A stretch of DNA of 34,881 nucleotides from Gordonia effusa NBRC 100432 (GCF_000241305.1 NZ_BAEH01000128.1:1-34881); one strand, 5' to 3'; counted from the first letter of the stretch, positions 15,613 through 24,811 are shown. Notes: generated from the letters alone by a model not told the origin. Numbers and translations are program-made.

Positions 15613-16608
15613 ATGCCGCCGAAGAAAATCTGGATTGCCGTACTAGTGTGCACGGTGCTGGCCGGTCTTGCCGTGCCAGTCGCGTCGGCCGCACCGAATC
15701 AGTCGCGGATCGAGCGGGTGGTGGCCGAAGGACCGACCCGGTCGGCGGCGTACGTCTACTCAGCTGCGATGCGTAAGACCATCAAAGTTCAGATTCTGAC
15801 CCCGTCGTCGCAAACCCGCACCGCCGCAACCACTTCCCGCCCAACCCTGTATATGCTCGGCGGGCTCGGCGAAGAGGATCCGAATAACAGTATTTGGCTG
15901 CTCAAGACCGATATCGTGAAATTCTTCGCCAACAAGAACGTCAATGTCGTGCTTCCCATCGCCGGCAACGGCAGCTTCTACACCGACTGGCGTCACGACG
16001 ATCCGGTTCTCGGGCGCTACCGCTGGGAGACGTTCTTAACCAGGGAACTTCCCCCGCTGTTGGCAGAACGCTTCGGCGCCAACGGTTCTCGTGCCATCGC
16101 CGGACTATCGATGGGCGCCGGGTCCGCACTTGTCCTGGCCGCACGTCACCCGCGCTTCTACCGATCGGCCGCGTCGTTCAGCGGCTGCTATTCCGCGAGT
16201 GACGTTGCCGGTCAGATCTCCGCACGCTCGATCATCAACGGTTTCGGAGGCAATGCAGACAATATGTGGGGTCCGATCGGCGATCCCGACTGGGCGGCGC
16301 ACGACGTCGTGCGGCAGGCCGCCGGCCTCCGGGGTACCGATGTCTACGTCTCCGTCGGTAGCGGCCTGCCGGGCCGGTACGACGCCCCCGGCTATCCGGG
16401 CAACGACAACCCTGCCGACCGAGTGGTAGTGGGTGGGGCGATCGAGATCGGCTCGCTCGCGTGCACGCGAGCCCTCCAGTCAACCCTTGCCGCACAACGA
16501 ATTCCAGCACAATTCAGATTCACCAATCCGGGAACCCACTCGTGGCCGTATTGGGTGGATCAACTCCACTTCAGTTGGCCGGTGATCGCTCGCGCCCTCA
16601 ACCGTTAG
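15613..16608 (+). CDS. Exported mycolyltransferase/esterase, antigen 85-like
   Basis: A 331-residue alpha/beta-hydrolase of the antigen 85/corynebacterial Cmt family, enzymes that transfer mycolyl or other acyl groups to trehalose, arabinogalactan or related acceptors outside the membrane. The signal peptide is clear: KK, a hydrophobic stretch of residues 7-20, then an ASA cleavage site at about residue 26. The family signature SFYTDW is at 121-126, the nucleophile is Ser166 in GLSMGAG, the likely acid is Glu278, and the catalytic His309 lies in NPGTHSWPYW. ATG 15613 (MPPKKIWIAV) is chosen for its signal peptide and the GAAAGG seven bases ahead. It sits 31 bases before a PapA gene in the same operon, an unusual pairing suggesting a shared lipid product. 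Confidence 0.87.
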   Translation: MPPKKIWIAVLVCTVLAGLAVPVASAAPNQSRIERVVAEGPTRSAAYVYSAAMRKTIKVQILTPSSQTRTAATTSRPTLYMLGGLGEEDPNNSIWLLKTDIVKFFANKNVNVVLPIAGNGSFYTDWRHDDPVLGRYRWETFLTRELPPLLAERFGANGSRAIAGLSMGAGSALVLAARHPRFYRSAASFSGCYSASDVAGQISARSIINGFGGNADNMWGPIGDPDWAAHDVVRQAAGLRGTDVYVSVGSGLPGRYDAPGYPGNDNPADRVVVGGAIEIGSLACTRALQSTLAAQRIPAQFRFTNPGTHSWPYWVDQLHFSWPVIARALNR

Positions 16609-16639
16609 CCGACAATCTCTTCGTCTGAAAGGCACGCTC

Positions 16640-18121
16640 ATGGAATACACCGAACTCAGCGACTATCCGCTGCCCAGCGGACGAGTCACCGAATGGACCG
16701 TGCGAGTACCTGACGAGGCCTGGGTCGCTGACGAGCGACGTCTCTCCCACACCCACCTCGCCCACGCGCGCCGGGCCACCGAAACTGGCGAGCACTGGTA
16801 CAGCGAGTGGATCGGCACCGCCTTCCTCATCGAGCATCACTTCGACGCCGATGTGCTGGCGCGGGCCTTGCGCCGCTGGTATGCACGACATGAGGTGTTC
16901 CGAAGCACGATCGCATCGGGCACCGCCCAGACGCCGTTTTATCGTCGTACCGTCGCTGCCGAAGCGGTTACCGCGCACTCTCGGGTGGTCGGCGCACGCC
17001 TGTCGAGCACTGCGGTGTTCGAGCACATCAACGAACACTTCAACACCGTCGTGTCACCTCTACGCTGGCCGCACTGCATCGCGGTTACCGTTGAGCCCCA
17101 AGATGATTCGGATAGCTTCCTGTTCGTATTCGCCGCTGACCACACCGTGATGGACGCGTACACCCAGGTATTCGCCATAGACGAGGTGATCGCTCTCTAC
17201 GAATCCGAACTCACTGGCGCGGCCGACGATCTCCCATCCTTCGGCAGCTACATTGATTTCAGTGAGGCTGAGCGTGGCCGCGCTGAGAACGTGACAATCG
17301 ATGACCCTGCCGTTGCCGCCTGGTCTCGATTCTTTGACTCACACGCTAAAACCGCTGCTACCCAACCGGATCGGATGCCCGCGTTTCCGCTCCGCGACCC
17401 GGGCAGCAGCGCAGTCGCCGCGCAAAACACCGTGGAAGACCGCTCAAGTGTTAACCAGGCAAGCCTGTCTACCTGGATCCTGGACGCCGAGCAGACCGAG
17501 CGGTTTCATCGGGTATGCAAAGCAAACGGCGCCAATATGCAGACCGGCGTCTACACCGCGCTGACCATTGCGGCGCATCGTCATACCGGGGCCGCGGATA
17601 TGCGGTTCATCAATCCCATTCACACACGCACCGATCCACGCTGGGCAGGCTCGGCCGGCTGGTTCGTCGATATCGTGCCCGTCCACCTCACACCGGGCGA
17701 GGCGCGGACATTCGTGGATGCACTCGAACCCATTGCCGCTAGCTCAGCGGCGTATCAGACCGACACCGCGACACCCTATTCCGTCGTCGCCGACCTCCTC
17801 GACGATCCAGCGACCGAAACCGCACCACAGTTCGTCGTCTCCTATATCGACATGCGTACCGCACCGGGTGCACGACACTGGTCGCGGCGCCGAGCACGGG
17901 TTCTGCGTAGCGCGACCCGGCAAGGCGGCGAGGTCTATCTGTGGATCAATCGCGTTCCCAGCGGCACCAATATCTCAGCTCGGTTTCCCAGCGGACCGGC
18001 GGGAAATCCAATGAGCGACTTCATCACTACTCTCACCGGCGTTCTCCGCGAGGTCGCCGCAACCGGTGATACCACCTTCGCGCCGACGGTCACCGCAGCG
18101 GCACAGGAGGACATCAGATGA
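16640..18121 (+). CDS. PapA-type acyltransferase (HTVMDA variant)
   Basis: A 493-residue condensation-fold acyltransferase resembling the trehalose acyltransferases PapA1, PapA2 and PapA3 of mycobacteria. As in that group, the N-terminus has a Gly-x-Val-x-Glu-Trp segment (SGRVTEWTV). The active-site motif is HTVMDAY at 168-174: the catalytic His and Asp are kept, but the usual Gly after Asp is Ala. In the C-terminal domain, GSAGWFVDIVPVHL, FVVSYIDMRTAPGA and LWINRVPSGTNISARFP are shared with the two other PapA proteins of this window. A GAAAGG ribosome site precedes ATG 16640. It overlaps the next gene by four bases. Its substrate is inferred to be a cell-envelope glycolipid precursor; this is unproven. 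Confidence 0.82.
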   Translation: MEYTELSDYPLPSGRVTEWTVRVPDEAWVADERRLSHTHLAHARRATETGEHWYSEWIGTAFLIEHHFDADVLARALRRWYARHEVFRSTIASGTAQTPFYRRTVAAEAVTAHSRVVGARLSSTAVFEHINEHFNTVVSPLRWPHCIAVTVEPQDDSDSFLFVFAADHTVMDAYTQVFAIDEVIALYESELTGAADDLPSFGSYIDFSEAERGRAENVTIDDPAVAAWSRFFDSHAKTAATQPDRMPAFPLRDPGSSAVAAQNTVEDRSSVNQASLSTWILDAEQTERFHRVCKANGANMQTGVYTALTIAAHRHTGAADMRFINPIHTRTDPRWAGSAGWFVDIVPVHLTPGEARTFVDALEPIAASSAAYQTDTATPYSVVADLLDDPATETAPQFVVSYIDMRTAPGARHWSRRRARVLRSATRQGGEVYLWINRVPSGTNISARFPSGPAGNPMSDFITTLTGVLREVAATGDTTFAPTVTAAAQEDIR

Positions 18122-19548
18122 CAACTAACCCCACCGCTGCCAACCCGATCGAGAATCCGCTGTCGCGCGGTATCCCCCGGGGCGGCAACCTGGTCGAATG
18201 GCGCCTGGCGAATCCCGAGTGGGTCCGCACCACGGCTCGCCGTCATCCCATCGGACCATCGTTCCTGCAGTACGACCACATCGTCGCGGCCGCCGCCAAG
18301 ATTCTGCCCACACAACAAGATTCGGCGACAGTTCACCGAAACACGGCCGTAACCGGTGTGGTCACCTGGGTACCGGAGGTACTCAACAAGACCGCCATGG
18401 CCGACGCGCTCACCGACTTCGTGCGGCGACACGATGAGCTGCGATGCTTTTTCGAGGTGACCGACGACGGGCCCGTCAGATATCTGGTACCGCCGGCGGC
18501 GATCGAATTTGTCACCGACGACATCGGCGAGTCACGACTTGGGCACGCGCTCGTCGATTACATCGTCGACCGGATAGAGACGACGACCGGCTATTACCAG
18601 TTGCCGGGCTTCACTTTTGGCGCCGCCGACAGTGGTGATGGTTTCGCGCTCTATTTCGGCGCCGACCACTCACACAGCGACGGCTACTCACAGATGCTTG
18701 CCATTGACGAGATCGTGACCCTCTACCGTTATCGCCTCGCCGATACCCCCTCGGCGCTGCCACCGACCGCCAGCTTTCTCGACTTCGTCGCCGCCGAACA
18801 GGCCCGAGCCGCGATTGTGTCACCCGAGGATCCTCGAATCGACGTGTGGCGCAAACTGTTTGCCTCGACCGGCGGCGTCGTGCCGCGCTTTCCGCTCGAT
18901 CTTGGACTCGCTGACGAGGAGCCCGTCGCAGCAACGCGGGTTCACCGCGAGGTCTTGTCCGCCGAAGAGGCGGCGGCCTGCGATCGGCGGGCGGACTCGT
19001 TCGGCGTGAGCTTCACCGCGGTCGTCTACGCCAGCCTGGCCGCAACCGAATACGAATTGACCGGCCGCACATCGTATTTCACCGCCACGGTGCTATCAAC
19101 TCGAACCCCCGCTCAGGCGCGCACGCAAGGGTGGCTGTGCAACTTCGCGCCGGTCGCATTTGTTCACGACCCGGATGGTCCCATCGACGAATTGGTGCAC
19201 ACCGCGGCGTCGGCGGTCCGTCAGGCACGCGAGTTGTCGAACCTGCCGGTGCACGCCGCCCTCGGTATTCTGGCCGCCGAAGGGCGCTACCACGCCGAAG
19301 CCGGTGCGCCGCAGATGGTTTCCACGATCGACTTTCGTCGCATGCCCAACCGCGATGATCCCGCGATGCGTGCCGCGGAAGCATTCGCCGGATTGGGACC
19401 CACCCGCAATGCCAACATGTGGATCAACCGCTACGAGACCGGGGTGGACCTGGCAGCCCAAATCCCTGCTACCGCACAGGCAAGGGAGGCGACCGGCCGC
19501 TACTTCGACATATTCGTCGAGCGGATGCGTAAGTTCGCCGCGGGCTAA
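18118..19548 (+). CDS. PapA-type acyltransferase (HSHSDG motif)
   Basis: A 476-residue paralogue of the previous gene. The catalytic motif is HSHSDGY at 184-190 in FGADHSHSDGYSQMLAIDEIVTLY, and the N-terminal signature is GGNLVEW. Its C-terminal elements are more diverged: TQGWLCNFAPVAF, MVSTIDFRRMP and MWINRYETGVDLAAQIP. The ATG overlaps the upstream stop (ATGA), so the two PapA proteins are probably made in equal amounts, as expected for enzymes acting in sequence on one acceptor. The gene ends the operon; a 71-bp palindrome follows the stop by seven bases. Confidence 0.82.
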   Translation: MTTNPTAANPIENPLSRGIPRGGNLVEWRLANPEWVRTTARRHPIGPSFLQYDHIVAAAAKILPTQQDSATVHRNTAVTGVVTWVPEVLNKTAMADALTDFVRRHDELRCFFEVTDDGPVRYLVPPAAIEFVTDDIGESRLGHALVDYIVDRIETTTGYYQLPGFTFGAADSGDGFALYFGADHSHSDGYSQMLAIDEIVTLYRYRLADTPSALPPTASFLDFVAAEQARAAIVSPEDPRIDVWRKLFASTGGVVPRFPLDLGLADEEPVAATRVHREVLSAEEAAACDRRADSFGVSFTAVVYASLAATEYELTGRTSYFTATVLSTRTPAQARTQGWLCNFAPVAFVHDPDGPIDELVHTAASAVRQARELSNLPVHAALGILAAEGRYHAEAGAPQMVSTIDFRRMPNRDDPAMRAAEAFAGLGPTRNANMWINRYETGVDLAAQIPATAQAREATGRYFDIFVERMRKFAAG

Positions 19549-19555
19549 CCCCGAC

Positions 19556-19626
19556 CTGAAAACCGCACCTAACCGTCGCTTCGGGGGCAGGCTGCCCTCG
19601 CCGACGGCCCCACGTGCGGTTTTCAG
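19556..19626. repeat. 71-bp palindrome after the PapA operon
   Basis: A perfect 13-bp inverted repeat, CTGAAAACCGCAC (19556-19568) and GTGCGGTTTTCAG (19614-19626), encloses two further complementary pairs: CCGTCG with CGACGG, and GGGCAG with CTGCCC. The whole segment can fold as one long hairpin. It starts seven bases after the stop of the second PapA gene and could act as a terminator. Its size and CTGAAA ends resemble the palindromes at 25.4 and 28.1 kb, although the stems differ. Confidence 0.7.
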
Positions 19627-19731
19627 AAGACAATCCTGCGTATGCTGTATACGTTCGGTCGAGGCCACAAGCCCGCATGACCAGAACGAGTGCAACCGTG
19701 AGCTTCATCCGAGACGATGTGGGAGACATCC

Positions 19732-20628
19732 GTGCCCGTCGAGACCGACCCCAACCCAGCCTTCGCCGAATACGCACACCCAGAACGGCTGGTCACCGCG
19801 CAGTGGCTATCCGGACATCTCGGCACTCCGGGGCTGAAGATCATCGAGTCCGACGAGGACGTACTTCTCTACGACATCGGGCATATCCCCACCGCACAAA
19901 AAGTCGACTGGCATCTACATCTCAACGATCCGGTCACCCGTGACTACATCGACGGCGCCAAGTTCGCCGAATTGATGAGTAGCAAAGGCATCAGTCGCGA
20001 CGACACCGTCGTGATCTACGGCGATAAATCCAACTGGTGGGCGGCATACGCCCTGTGGGTCTTCACCCTCTTCGGCCACCCCGACGTCCGGCTACTCGAT
20101 GGCGGCCGCGACGCCTGGGTCGCCGAAGATCGCGACATGTCCTTCGACGTCCCGGAATACCCGCGGTCGGAATACCCTGTCGTCGAACGCGATGACTCGG
20201 TGATCCGCGCTTACGCCGACCAGGTTCTCGATTCCTTGGGCGAGCAACCGTTGGTCGACGTGCGCTCGCCGCAGGAATACACCGGTGAGCGCACTCATAT
20301 GCCCGACTATCCGCAGGAGGGCGCGCTGCGCGGCGGCCACATCCCTACCGCCGTCTCTATTCCGTGGGCGAAGGCCGCGGCGCCCGACAGCCGGTTCCGC
20401 TCGCGAGCCGAACTCGACGAGATCTACGCGGATTTCGACCCGGCTACTCCGACTATCGCCTACTGCCGCATCGGCGAGCGCTCGAGCCACACCTGGTTTG
20501 TGTTGACCTACCTGCTCGGATTCGAGAAGGTCCGCAACTACGACGGCTCGTGGACCGAGTGGGGCAACCGCGTGCGCGTACCAATTGCCGTCGGCGAAGA
20601 GCCCGGCGACGCTCCCGGCAAGGCGTGA
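19732..20628 (+). CDS. sseA: Thiosulfate sulfurtransferase, SseA type
   Basis: A 298-residue two-domain rhodanese, which moves sulfane sulfur through a cysteine persulfide. The N-terminal inactive-type domain includes [20 protein letters not shown] and [34 protein letters not shown]; the C-terminal domain has [33 protein letters not shown] and the active-site loop [12 protein letters not shown] with Cys245. It matches M. tuberculosis SseA (Rv3283) closely. GTG 19732 is preferred to ATG 19717 because GGGAG lies six bases before it and it aligns with the family start. The SufE-like gene follows one base later, so SseA may supply sulfur to it. It separates the main PapA operon from the third PapA gene. 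Confidence 0.93.
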   Translation: MPVETDPNPAFAEYAHPERLVTAQWLSGHLGTPGLKIIESDEDVLLYDIGHIPTAQKVDWHLHLNDPVTRDYIDGAKFAELMSSKGISRDDTVVIYGDKSNWWAAYALWVFTLFGHPDVRLLDGGRDAWVAEDRDMSFDVPEYPRSEYPVVERDDSVIRAYADQVLDSLGEQPLVDVRSPQEYTGERTHMPDYPQEGALRGGHIPTAVSIPWAKAAAPDSRFRSRAELDEIYADFDPATPTIAYCRIGERSSHTWFVLTYLLGFEKVRNYDGSWTEWGNRVRVPIAVGEEPGDAPGKA

Positions 20629-20629
20629 G

Positions 20630-21055
20630 ATGTCACTTCCTCCGGAACTCGCCGAGATCGTCGAAGACTTTGCGGCGCTTGGCGATTCGGACAAGGTAAC
20701 CCTGCTCCTCGAATTCGCCGAGGAACTGCCTCCGCTACCCGACCACCTCACGCAAGACGCGATGGAGCCGGTACCCGAGTGCCAATCGCCGGTGTTTCTG
20801 TCAGTTGATGCTGCCGATCGCAACGCGGTACGTGTGTACTTCAGCGCACCGCGAGAATCACCGACGACACGTGGTTTCGCCGCGATTCTGCATCAGGGAC
20901 TCGACGGCCAGTCGGCTGACGTCATCGCCGCCGTACCCAACGATTTCTACTTCGACCTCGGATTGGGCGCGGTGGTTTCACCGCTACGGCTGAACGGAAT
21001 GGCCGGCATGCTGGCGCGGATCAAACGACAGACGGCGGACAAGCCCCAGGCGTGA
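20630..21055 (+). CDS. SufE family protein
   Basis: A 141-residue SufE-fold protein. SufE accepts persulfide sulfur on a conserved cysteine; here it is Cys51 in [10 protein letters not shown], the same position as in E. coli SufE. Other family features are the N-terminal [31 protein letters not shown] and the C-terminal [46 protein letters not shown] 20630 begins one base after the sseA stop, so the pair are co-translated. The arrangement equals Rv3283-Rv3284. Since it pairs with a rhodanese rather than SufS, its real donor may be SseA. Confidence 0.92.
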   Translation: MSLPPELAEIVEDFAALGDSDKVTLLLEFAEELPPLPDHLTQDAMEPVPECQSPVFLSVDAADRNAVRVYFSAPRESPTTRGFAAILHQGLDGQSADVIAAVPNDFYFDLGLGAVVSPLRLNGMAGMLARIKRQTADKPQA

Positions 21056-21089
21056 AATATCATCCCCCTCAGCATGATGGAAGGGCATA

Positions 21090-21284
21090 TTGCCCTCGGA
21101 CGTCATTCACGGGGACGATAATTCACACACTGGGTCAGGGGACGATGACGCCTATCGAGAGGTCCGTTTCGTCGACTCCGACGTCACGATCTTGGGGATC
21201 ATGGCCGGGCCATTTCTCGTCGGTACCGGAATACTTGTGATTGCCGTGACGACAGCTGTCGTGATCCGCCGACGTCGCACCTAG
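21090..21284 (+). CDS. Small single-pass membrane protein
   Basis: A 64-residue product: an acidic N-terminal half (GDDNSHTGSGDDDAYREV), one hydrophobic segment at about residues 36-59 (GIMAGPFLVGTGILVIAVTTAVVI) and an RRRR stop-transfer end, giving a likely outside-in orientation. TTG 21090 is preceded by GAAGGG six bases upstream, 34 bases after the SufE gene. It fits a real small membrane protein between SufE and the third PapA gene, but no family is recognised. An opposite-strand frame covers part of the same region and is less protein-like. Confidence 0.55.
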   Translation: MPSDVIHGDDNSHTGSGDDDAYREVRFVDSDVTILGIMAGPFLVGTGILVIAVTTAVVIRRRRT

Positions 21285-21431
21285 GCCCGCGACACGAACA
21301 CGTTCGCCCACCCTCCCAGACACCGCCACGCTGACCTGGTTGGATGTGTACTTGCCCGCCACAGCCCGGCGGAAGATCGTCCAGTTGTCCGAAACGGAGT
21401 CCACCATGGTGTTCATCGCACGAGCGGCGCG

Positions 21432-22871
21432 ATGAAATTCATCCAGATCCTCGAAGGTTCCGTCGAACCGGGGGCGCTGGTCGAGTGGACGCCGATTACG
21501 CCGCCACGCGATGAGTGGATCACCGATTCCCGGCTAACTTCTCATAACCACGAGGCTCACCTGCGCGGAGCCATCGCACACTATCGGGCAACCGGCACCG
21601 AGGGCGGCCGCGAGTCGTGGCTCGGTTTGGTCATCGAATTCGACGAGCCGTTGTCGGTGCCGGCCATCCGCGCGGCACTGATCGCCTGGATCGATCGCCA
21701 CGAGGTGCTGCGCAGTCATGTGGTGATTCGCGGCGAGGGCACCGCCGGCGAGGGTCTGTATCGAGTCAGCGTGCCGCCCGGTGTGGTCAAACTGAAGATG
21801 GGCCGCATCGGTTGGTATGCGAACCCGGATTTGCTAATCGAACAGATCGCCGGGTCCTTCGACCGCGCGACCGCGCCAACCCGCTGGCCGGCCTACGTGT
21901 TCGCCACCGTCGCACGCGAACATTCCTTCACGTTGCTCTTCGCCGCCGATCACTCGCTGCTCGACGGTTACTCACTCATTATGGCTCAGCACGAATTGGT
22001 CGAGTTGTACCGCGCTCAACGCGACCGGGCCATGTCGCGCGTCGCGAAGAACCCGAGTCCGCTTCCGCCGCAACTGATCTCGGTAGGCAGCTATGTCGAT
22101 TTCAGCGCACAGGAGAGACGCACCGCCGACGCCGCCGACGCAACCCACCCGGCGCTGGCGGTGTGGGCGGGATTCCTGCAGGGTGCCACCGACCTGCCTG
22201 CTTTCGGTGACACCGAGATTCCCATCTTCCCCGACGTCGCCCCGATACCCCAGGCATCCCTCACCGCCCACCTCACCGACGACGAGCAGACCAACCGGTT
22301 CACCGCCGTCTGCGCCGAAGCCGGCGGCAATCTTCAAGTTGGCGTCATGGCGGCGCTTGCCGTCGCGTACCGGCGCTCGATGAACCTCACCGATTTCCGC
22401 TGTGTCATGCCCCGCCACACGCGCCACGAAGAACGCTGGTTGGGATCACTCGGCTGGTTCGTCGCACTAGCTCCGTTTTGCCTCGACACCTCCGACGACC
22501 CCACCTTCGATCAAGCCGTCAGTCGTGCCGCCGGCGAACTCAAGCGGACGAAGCCGGCCGCTACCCTGCCATTCCTGCGCGTCGCAGACCTACTCGGCGT
22601 CACCGGCTCGCCACGATTCGTGGTTTCGTTTCTCGACACCCGATACGCACCCGGCGCCCACGAGGCCGACGCCGGGCGAGCCTCGGTCTTGCGGAGCCAC
22701 AGCTATGCCCCCGATGAGGTCTATATCTGGGTCAACCGCACACCGTCGGGCCTACGACTTTCCGCGCGCTATCCGGCTGACTCGCCGATCACCGACGACG
22801 TACTTCGCTATCTGGACGAGTTCGGATCGCTCATCACCGAGATAGGTGACGCGTCCACCTTCAACCACTGA
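21432..22871 (+). CDS. PapA-type acyltransferase (HSLLDG motif)
   Basis: A 479-residue third PapA1/2/3-like acyltransferase. The N-terminal signature is EPGALVEWTPITPP; the catalytic motif is HSLLDGY at 174-180 in FAADHSLLDGYSLIMAQHELVELYR. The C-terminal domain has RWLGSLGWFVALAPFCL, FVVSFLDTRYAPGA and YIWVNRTPSGLRLSARYP, closest by eye to the protein encoded at 16640-18121. ATG 21432 has only a weak ribosome site. The 147 bases upstream hold no clear gene. It stands apart from the main PapA operon, separated by sseA, sufE and a small membrane protein, and lies 140 bases before accA3. A duplication within the locus is the simplest origin. Confidence 0.82.
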   Translation: MKFIQILEGSVEPGALVEWTPITPPRDEWITDSRLTSHNHEAHLRGAIAHYRATGTEGGRESWLGLVIEFDEPLSVPAIRAALIAWIDRHEVLRSHVVIRGEGTAGEGLYRVSVPPGVVKLKMGRIGWYANPDLLIEQIAGSFDRATAPTRWPAYVFATVAREHSFTLLFAADHSLLDGYSLIMAQHELVELYRAQRDRAMSRVAKNPSPLPPQLISVGSYVDFSAQERRTADAADATHPALAVWAGFLQGATDLPAFGDTEIPIFPDVAPIPQASLTAHLTDDEQTNRFTAVCAEAGGNLQVGVMAALAVAYRRSMNLTDFRCVMPRHTRHEERWLGSLGWFVALAPFCLDTSDDPTFDQAVSRAAGELKRTKPAATLPFLRVADLLGVTGSPRFVVSFLDTRYAPGAHEADAGRASVLRSHSYAPDEVYIWVNRTPSGLRLSARYPADSPITDDVLRYLDEFGSLITEIGDASTFNH

Positions 22872-23011
22872 ATCCATTCGGGCGAACCGCCCATTTCGGC
22901 GACGGACCGATCAATCGTTCGGGGGCTGACGTCAGGGCCCAAAATAGGTCCGCCTAGTATCAGGTGTTGTGCGTCACCCGACGCAGTGTTCCGACATGTC
23001 CAGGAGATCAA

Positions 23012-24799
23012 GTGCCCACTGAACAAGCAGCGATCACTAAGGTCCTCATCGCCAATCGTGGCGAAATCGCGGTGCGCGTGATCCGCGCGGCGCGCGATGC
23101 CGGGATCGCCAGTGTGGCGGTCTACGCCGAGCCCGATGCGGACGCACTGTTTGTGCAGCTAGCCGACGAGGCGTTCGCTCTCGGAGGCCAAACCTCCGCC
23201 GAGTCCTACCTCGTATTCGACAAGATTCTCAGTGCGGCCGCCCAGTCCGGCGCCAACGCGATCCACCCCGGCTACGGCTTTCTCTCCGAGAATGCCGACT
23301 TCGCCCAGGCGGTAATCGACGCCGGACTGATCTGGATCGGACCGTCACCGCAGTCGATTCGCGACCTCGGCGACAAAGTCACCGCGCGGCACATCGCCGA
23401 GCGCGCGAGCGCCCCGATGGCAGCCGGCACCAAAGACCCGGTCGCCAACGCCGACGAGGTCGTCGAGTTCGCCAAGCAATACGGGGTGCCGGTCGCGATC
23501 AAGGCAGCCTTCGGCGGCGGCGGACGCGGCATGAAGGTGGCACACACCATCGAAGAAATCCCCGAACTCTTCGAGTCGGCGACCCGCGAGGCAGTCGCTG
23601 CCTTCGGCCGCGGCGAATGCTTCGTCGAGCAGTATCTCGACAAAGCACGTCACGTCGAGGCTCAGGTCATCGCCGACCAGCACGGCAACGTCATCGTCGC
23701 CGGCACTCGCGACTGCTCCTTGCAGCGTCGCTTCCAGAAGCTCGTCGAAGAAGCTCCCGCGCCGTTCCTCACCGACGATCAGCGCTCCCGCATCCACAAC
23801 TCGGCCAAGGCCATCTGTAAGGAAGCCGGCTACTACGGCGCCGGCACGGTCGAATATCTCGTGCAGGGTGACACCGTCTCCTTCCTCGAGGTCAACACGC
23901 GCCTTCAGGTCGAGCACCCGGTCACCGAGGAGACCGCGGGTATCGACCTCGTCCGTCAGCAGTTCCGCATCGCCGAAGGCGAGAAGCTGACCCTCACCGA
24001 GGACCCGACGCCGCGCGGTCACGCCTTTGAATTCCGCATCAATGGCGAAGACGCCGGACGCGGCTTCTTGCCGGCTCCCGGACCGATCTCGGTCTACCGT
24101 GAGCCGACCGGACCGGGCGTACGCGTCGACTCCGGTGTGCGCGAAGGCGACGTCATCGGCGGTCAGTTCGACTCGATGCTGGCCAAGCTGATCGTTACCG
24201 GCGAGACCCGCGAGCAGGCACTGCAGCGCGCGTCGCGTGCGCTTCGCGAATTCGAGGTCGGCGGCTTGGCGACGGTCATCCCGTTCCATCGCCATATCGT
24301 CGAGAACCCCGCCTTCATCGGCGACGGTGAGAAGTTCGACGTCTACACCAAGTGGATCGAAACCGATTGGGAGAATCCAATCGAGCCATTCACCGGTGGC
24401 GAGCCGATCGACGACGAAGACAACGCTCCGCGCCAAAAGGTCGTCGTCGAGGTCGGCGGCCGCCGCGTCGAGGTGTCGCTGCCCGGCGACCTGGCGCTCG
24501 GCGGTAGTGGCCCATCGACGAACGGCGTCGTCCGCAAGAAGCCGAAGGCACGCACCCGGAAGAAGGGTGCCGGTTCGGCAGCATCGGGCGACTCCGTCGC
24601 AGCGCCGATGCAGGGCACGGTCGTGAAGGTGGCGGTCGAGGAGGGCCAAGAGGTCGCCGAGGGCGATCTGGTCGTCGTACTTGAAGCCATGAAGATGGAG
24701 AACCCGGTCAACGCGCACAAGGCGGGCGTGGTGACCGGCCTAGCTACCGAGGCGGGCGCCGCGGTAACTCAGGGCACCGTTCTCCTCGAAATCAAATAG
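23012..24799 (+). CDS. accA3: Acyl-CoA carboxylase biotin carboxylase/carrier (alpha) subunit AccA3
   Basis: A 595-residue alpha subunit of acyl-CoA carboxylases, with a biotin carboxylase domain and a C-terminal biotin carrier. Motifs: [35 protein letters not shown], the ATP loop [49 protein letters not shown] and the biotin site [13 protein letters not shown] with Lys561. It matches M. tuberculosis AccA3 (Rv3285), which serves AccD4, AccD5 and AccD6. GTG 23012 is chosen because AGGAG lies five bases upstream. A TAGTAT -10 candidate at 22955-22960 suggests its own promoter. Confidence 0.96.
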   Translation: MPTEQAAITKVLIANRGEIAVRVIRAARDAGIASVAVYAEPDADALFVQLADEAFALGGQTSAESYLVFDKILSAAAQSGANAIHPGYGFLSENADFAQAVIDAGLIWIGPSPQSIRDLGDKVTARHIAERASAPMAAGTKDPVANADEVVEFAKQYGVPVAIKAAFGGGGRGMKVAHTIEEIPELFESATREAVAAFGRGECFVEQYLDKARHVEAQVIADQHGNVIVAGTRDCSLQRRFQKLVEEAPAPFLTDDQRSRIHNSAKAICKEAGYYGAGTVEYLVQGDTVSFLEVNTRLQVEHPVTEETAGIDLVRQQFRIAEGEKLTLTEDPTPRGHAFEFRINGEDAGRGFLPAPGPISVYREPTGPGVRVDSGVREGDVIGGQFDSMLAKLIVTGETREQALQRASRALREFEVGGLATVIPFHRHIVENPAFIGDGEKFDVYTKWIETDWENPIEPFTGGEPIDDEDNAPRQKVVVEVGGRRVEVSLPGDLALGGSGPSTNGVVRKKPKARTRKKGAGSAASGDSVAAPMQGTVVKVAVEEGQEVAEGDLVVVLEAMKMENPVNAHKAGVVTGLATEAGAAVTQGTVLLEIK

Positions 24800-24811
24800 G
24801 GGCAAGCGGCG

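Noticed and set aside
21135..21416. 93-residue minus-strand frame between SufE and the third PapA gene
   Set aside because: No recognisable domain, no membrane segment and no obvious ribosome site; it conflicts with the better supported small membrane protein on the plus strand.
22880..22892. GGGCG-AAC-CGCCC hairpin as terminator after the third PapA gene
   Set aside because: Five pairs with a three-base loop is expected often by chance at this GC content.
23345..24718. 457-residue open frame on the minus strand across accA3
   Set aside because: It lies wholly antisense to a clearly conserved gene; its composition is low-complexity and no domain is recognisable. Long antisense frames are common in high-GC DNA.
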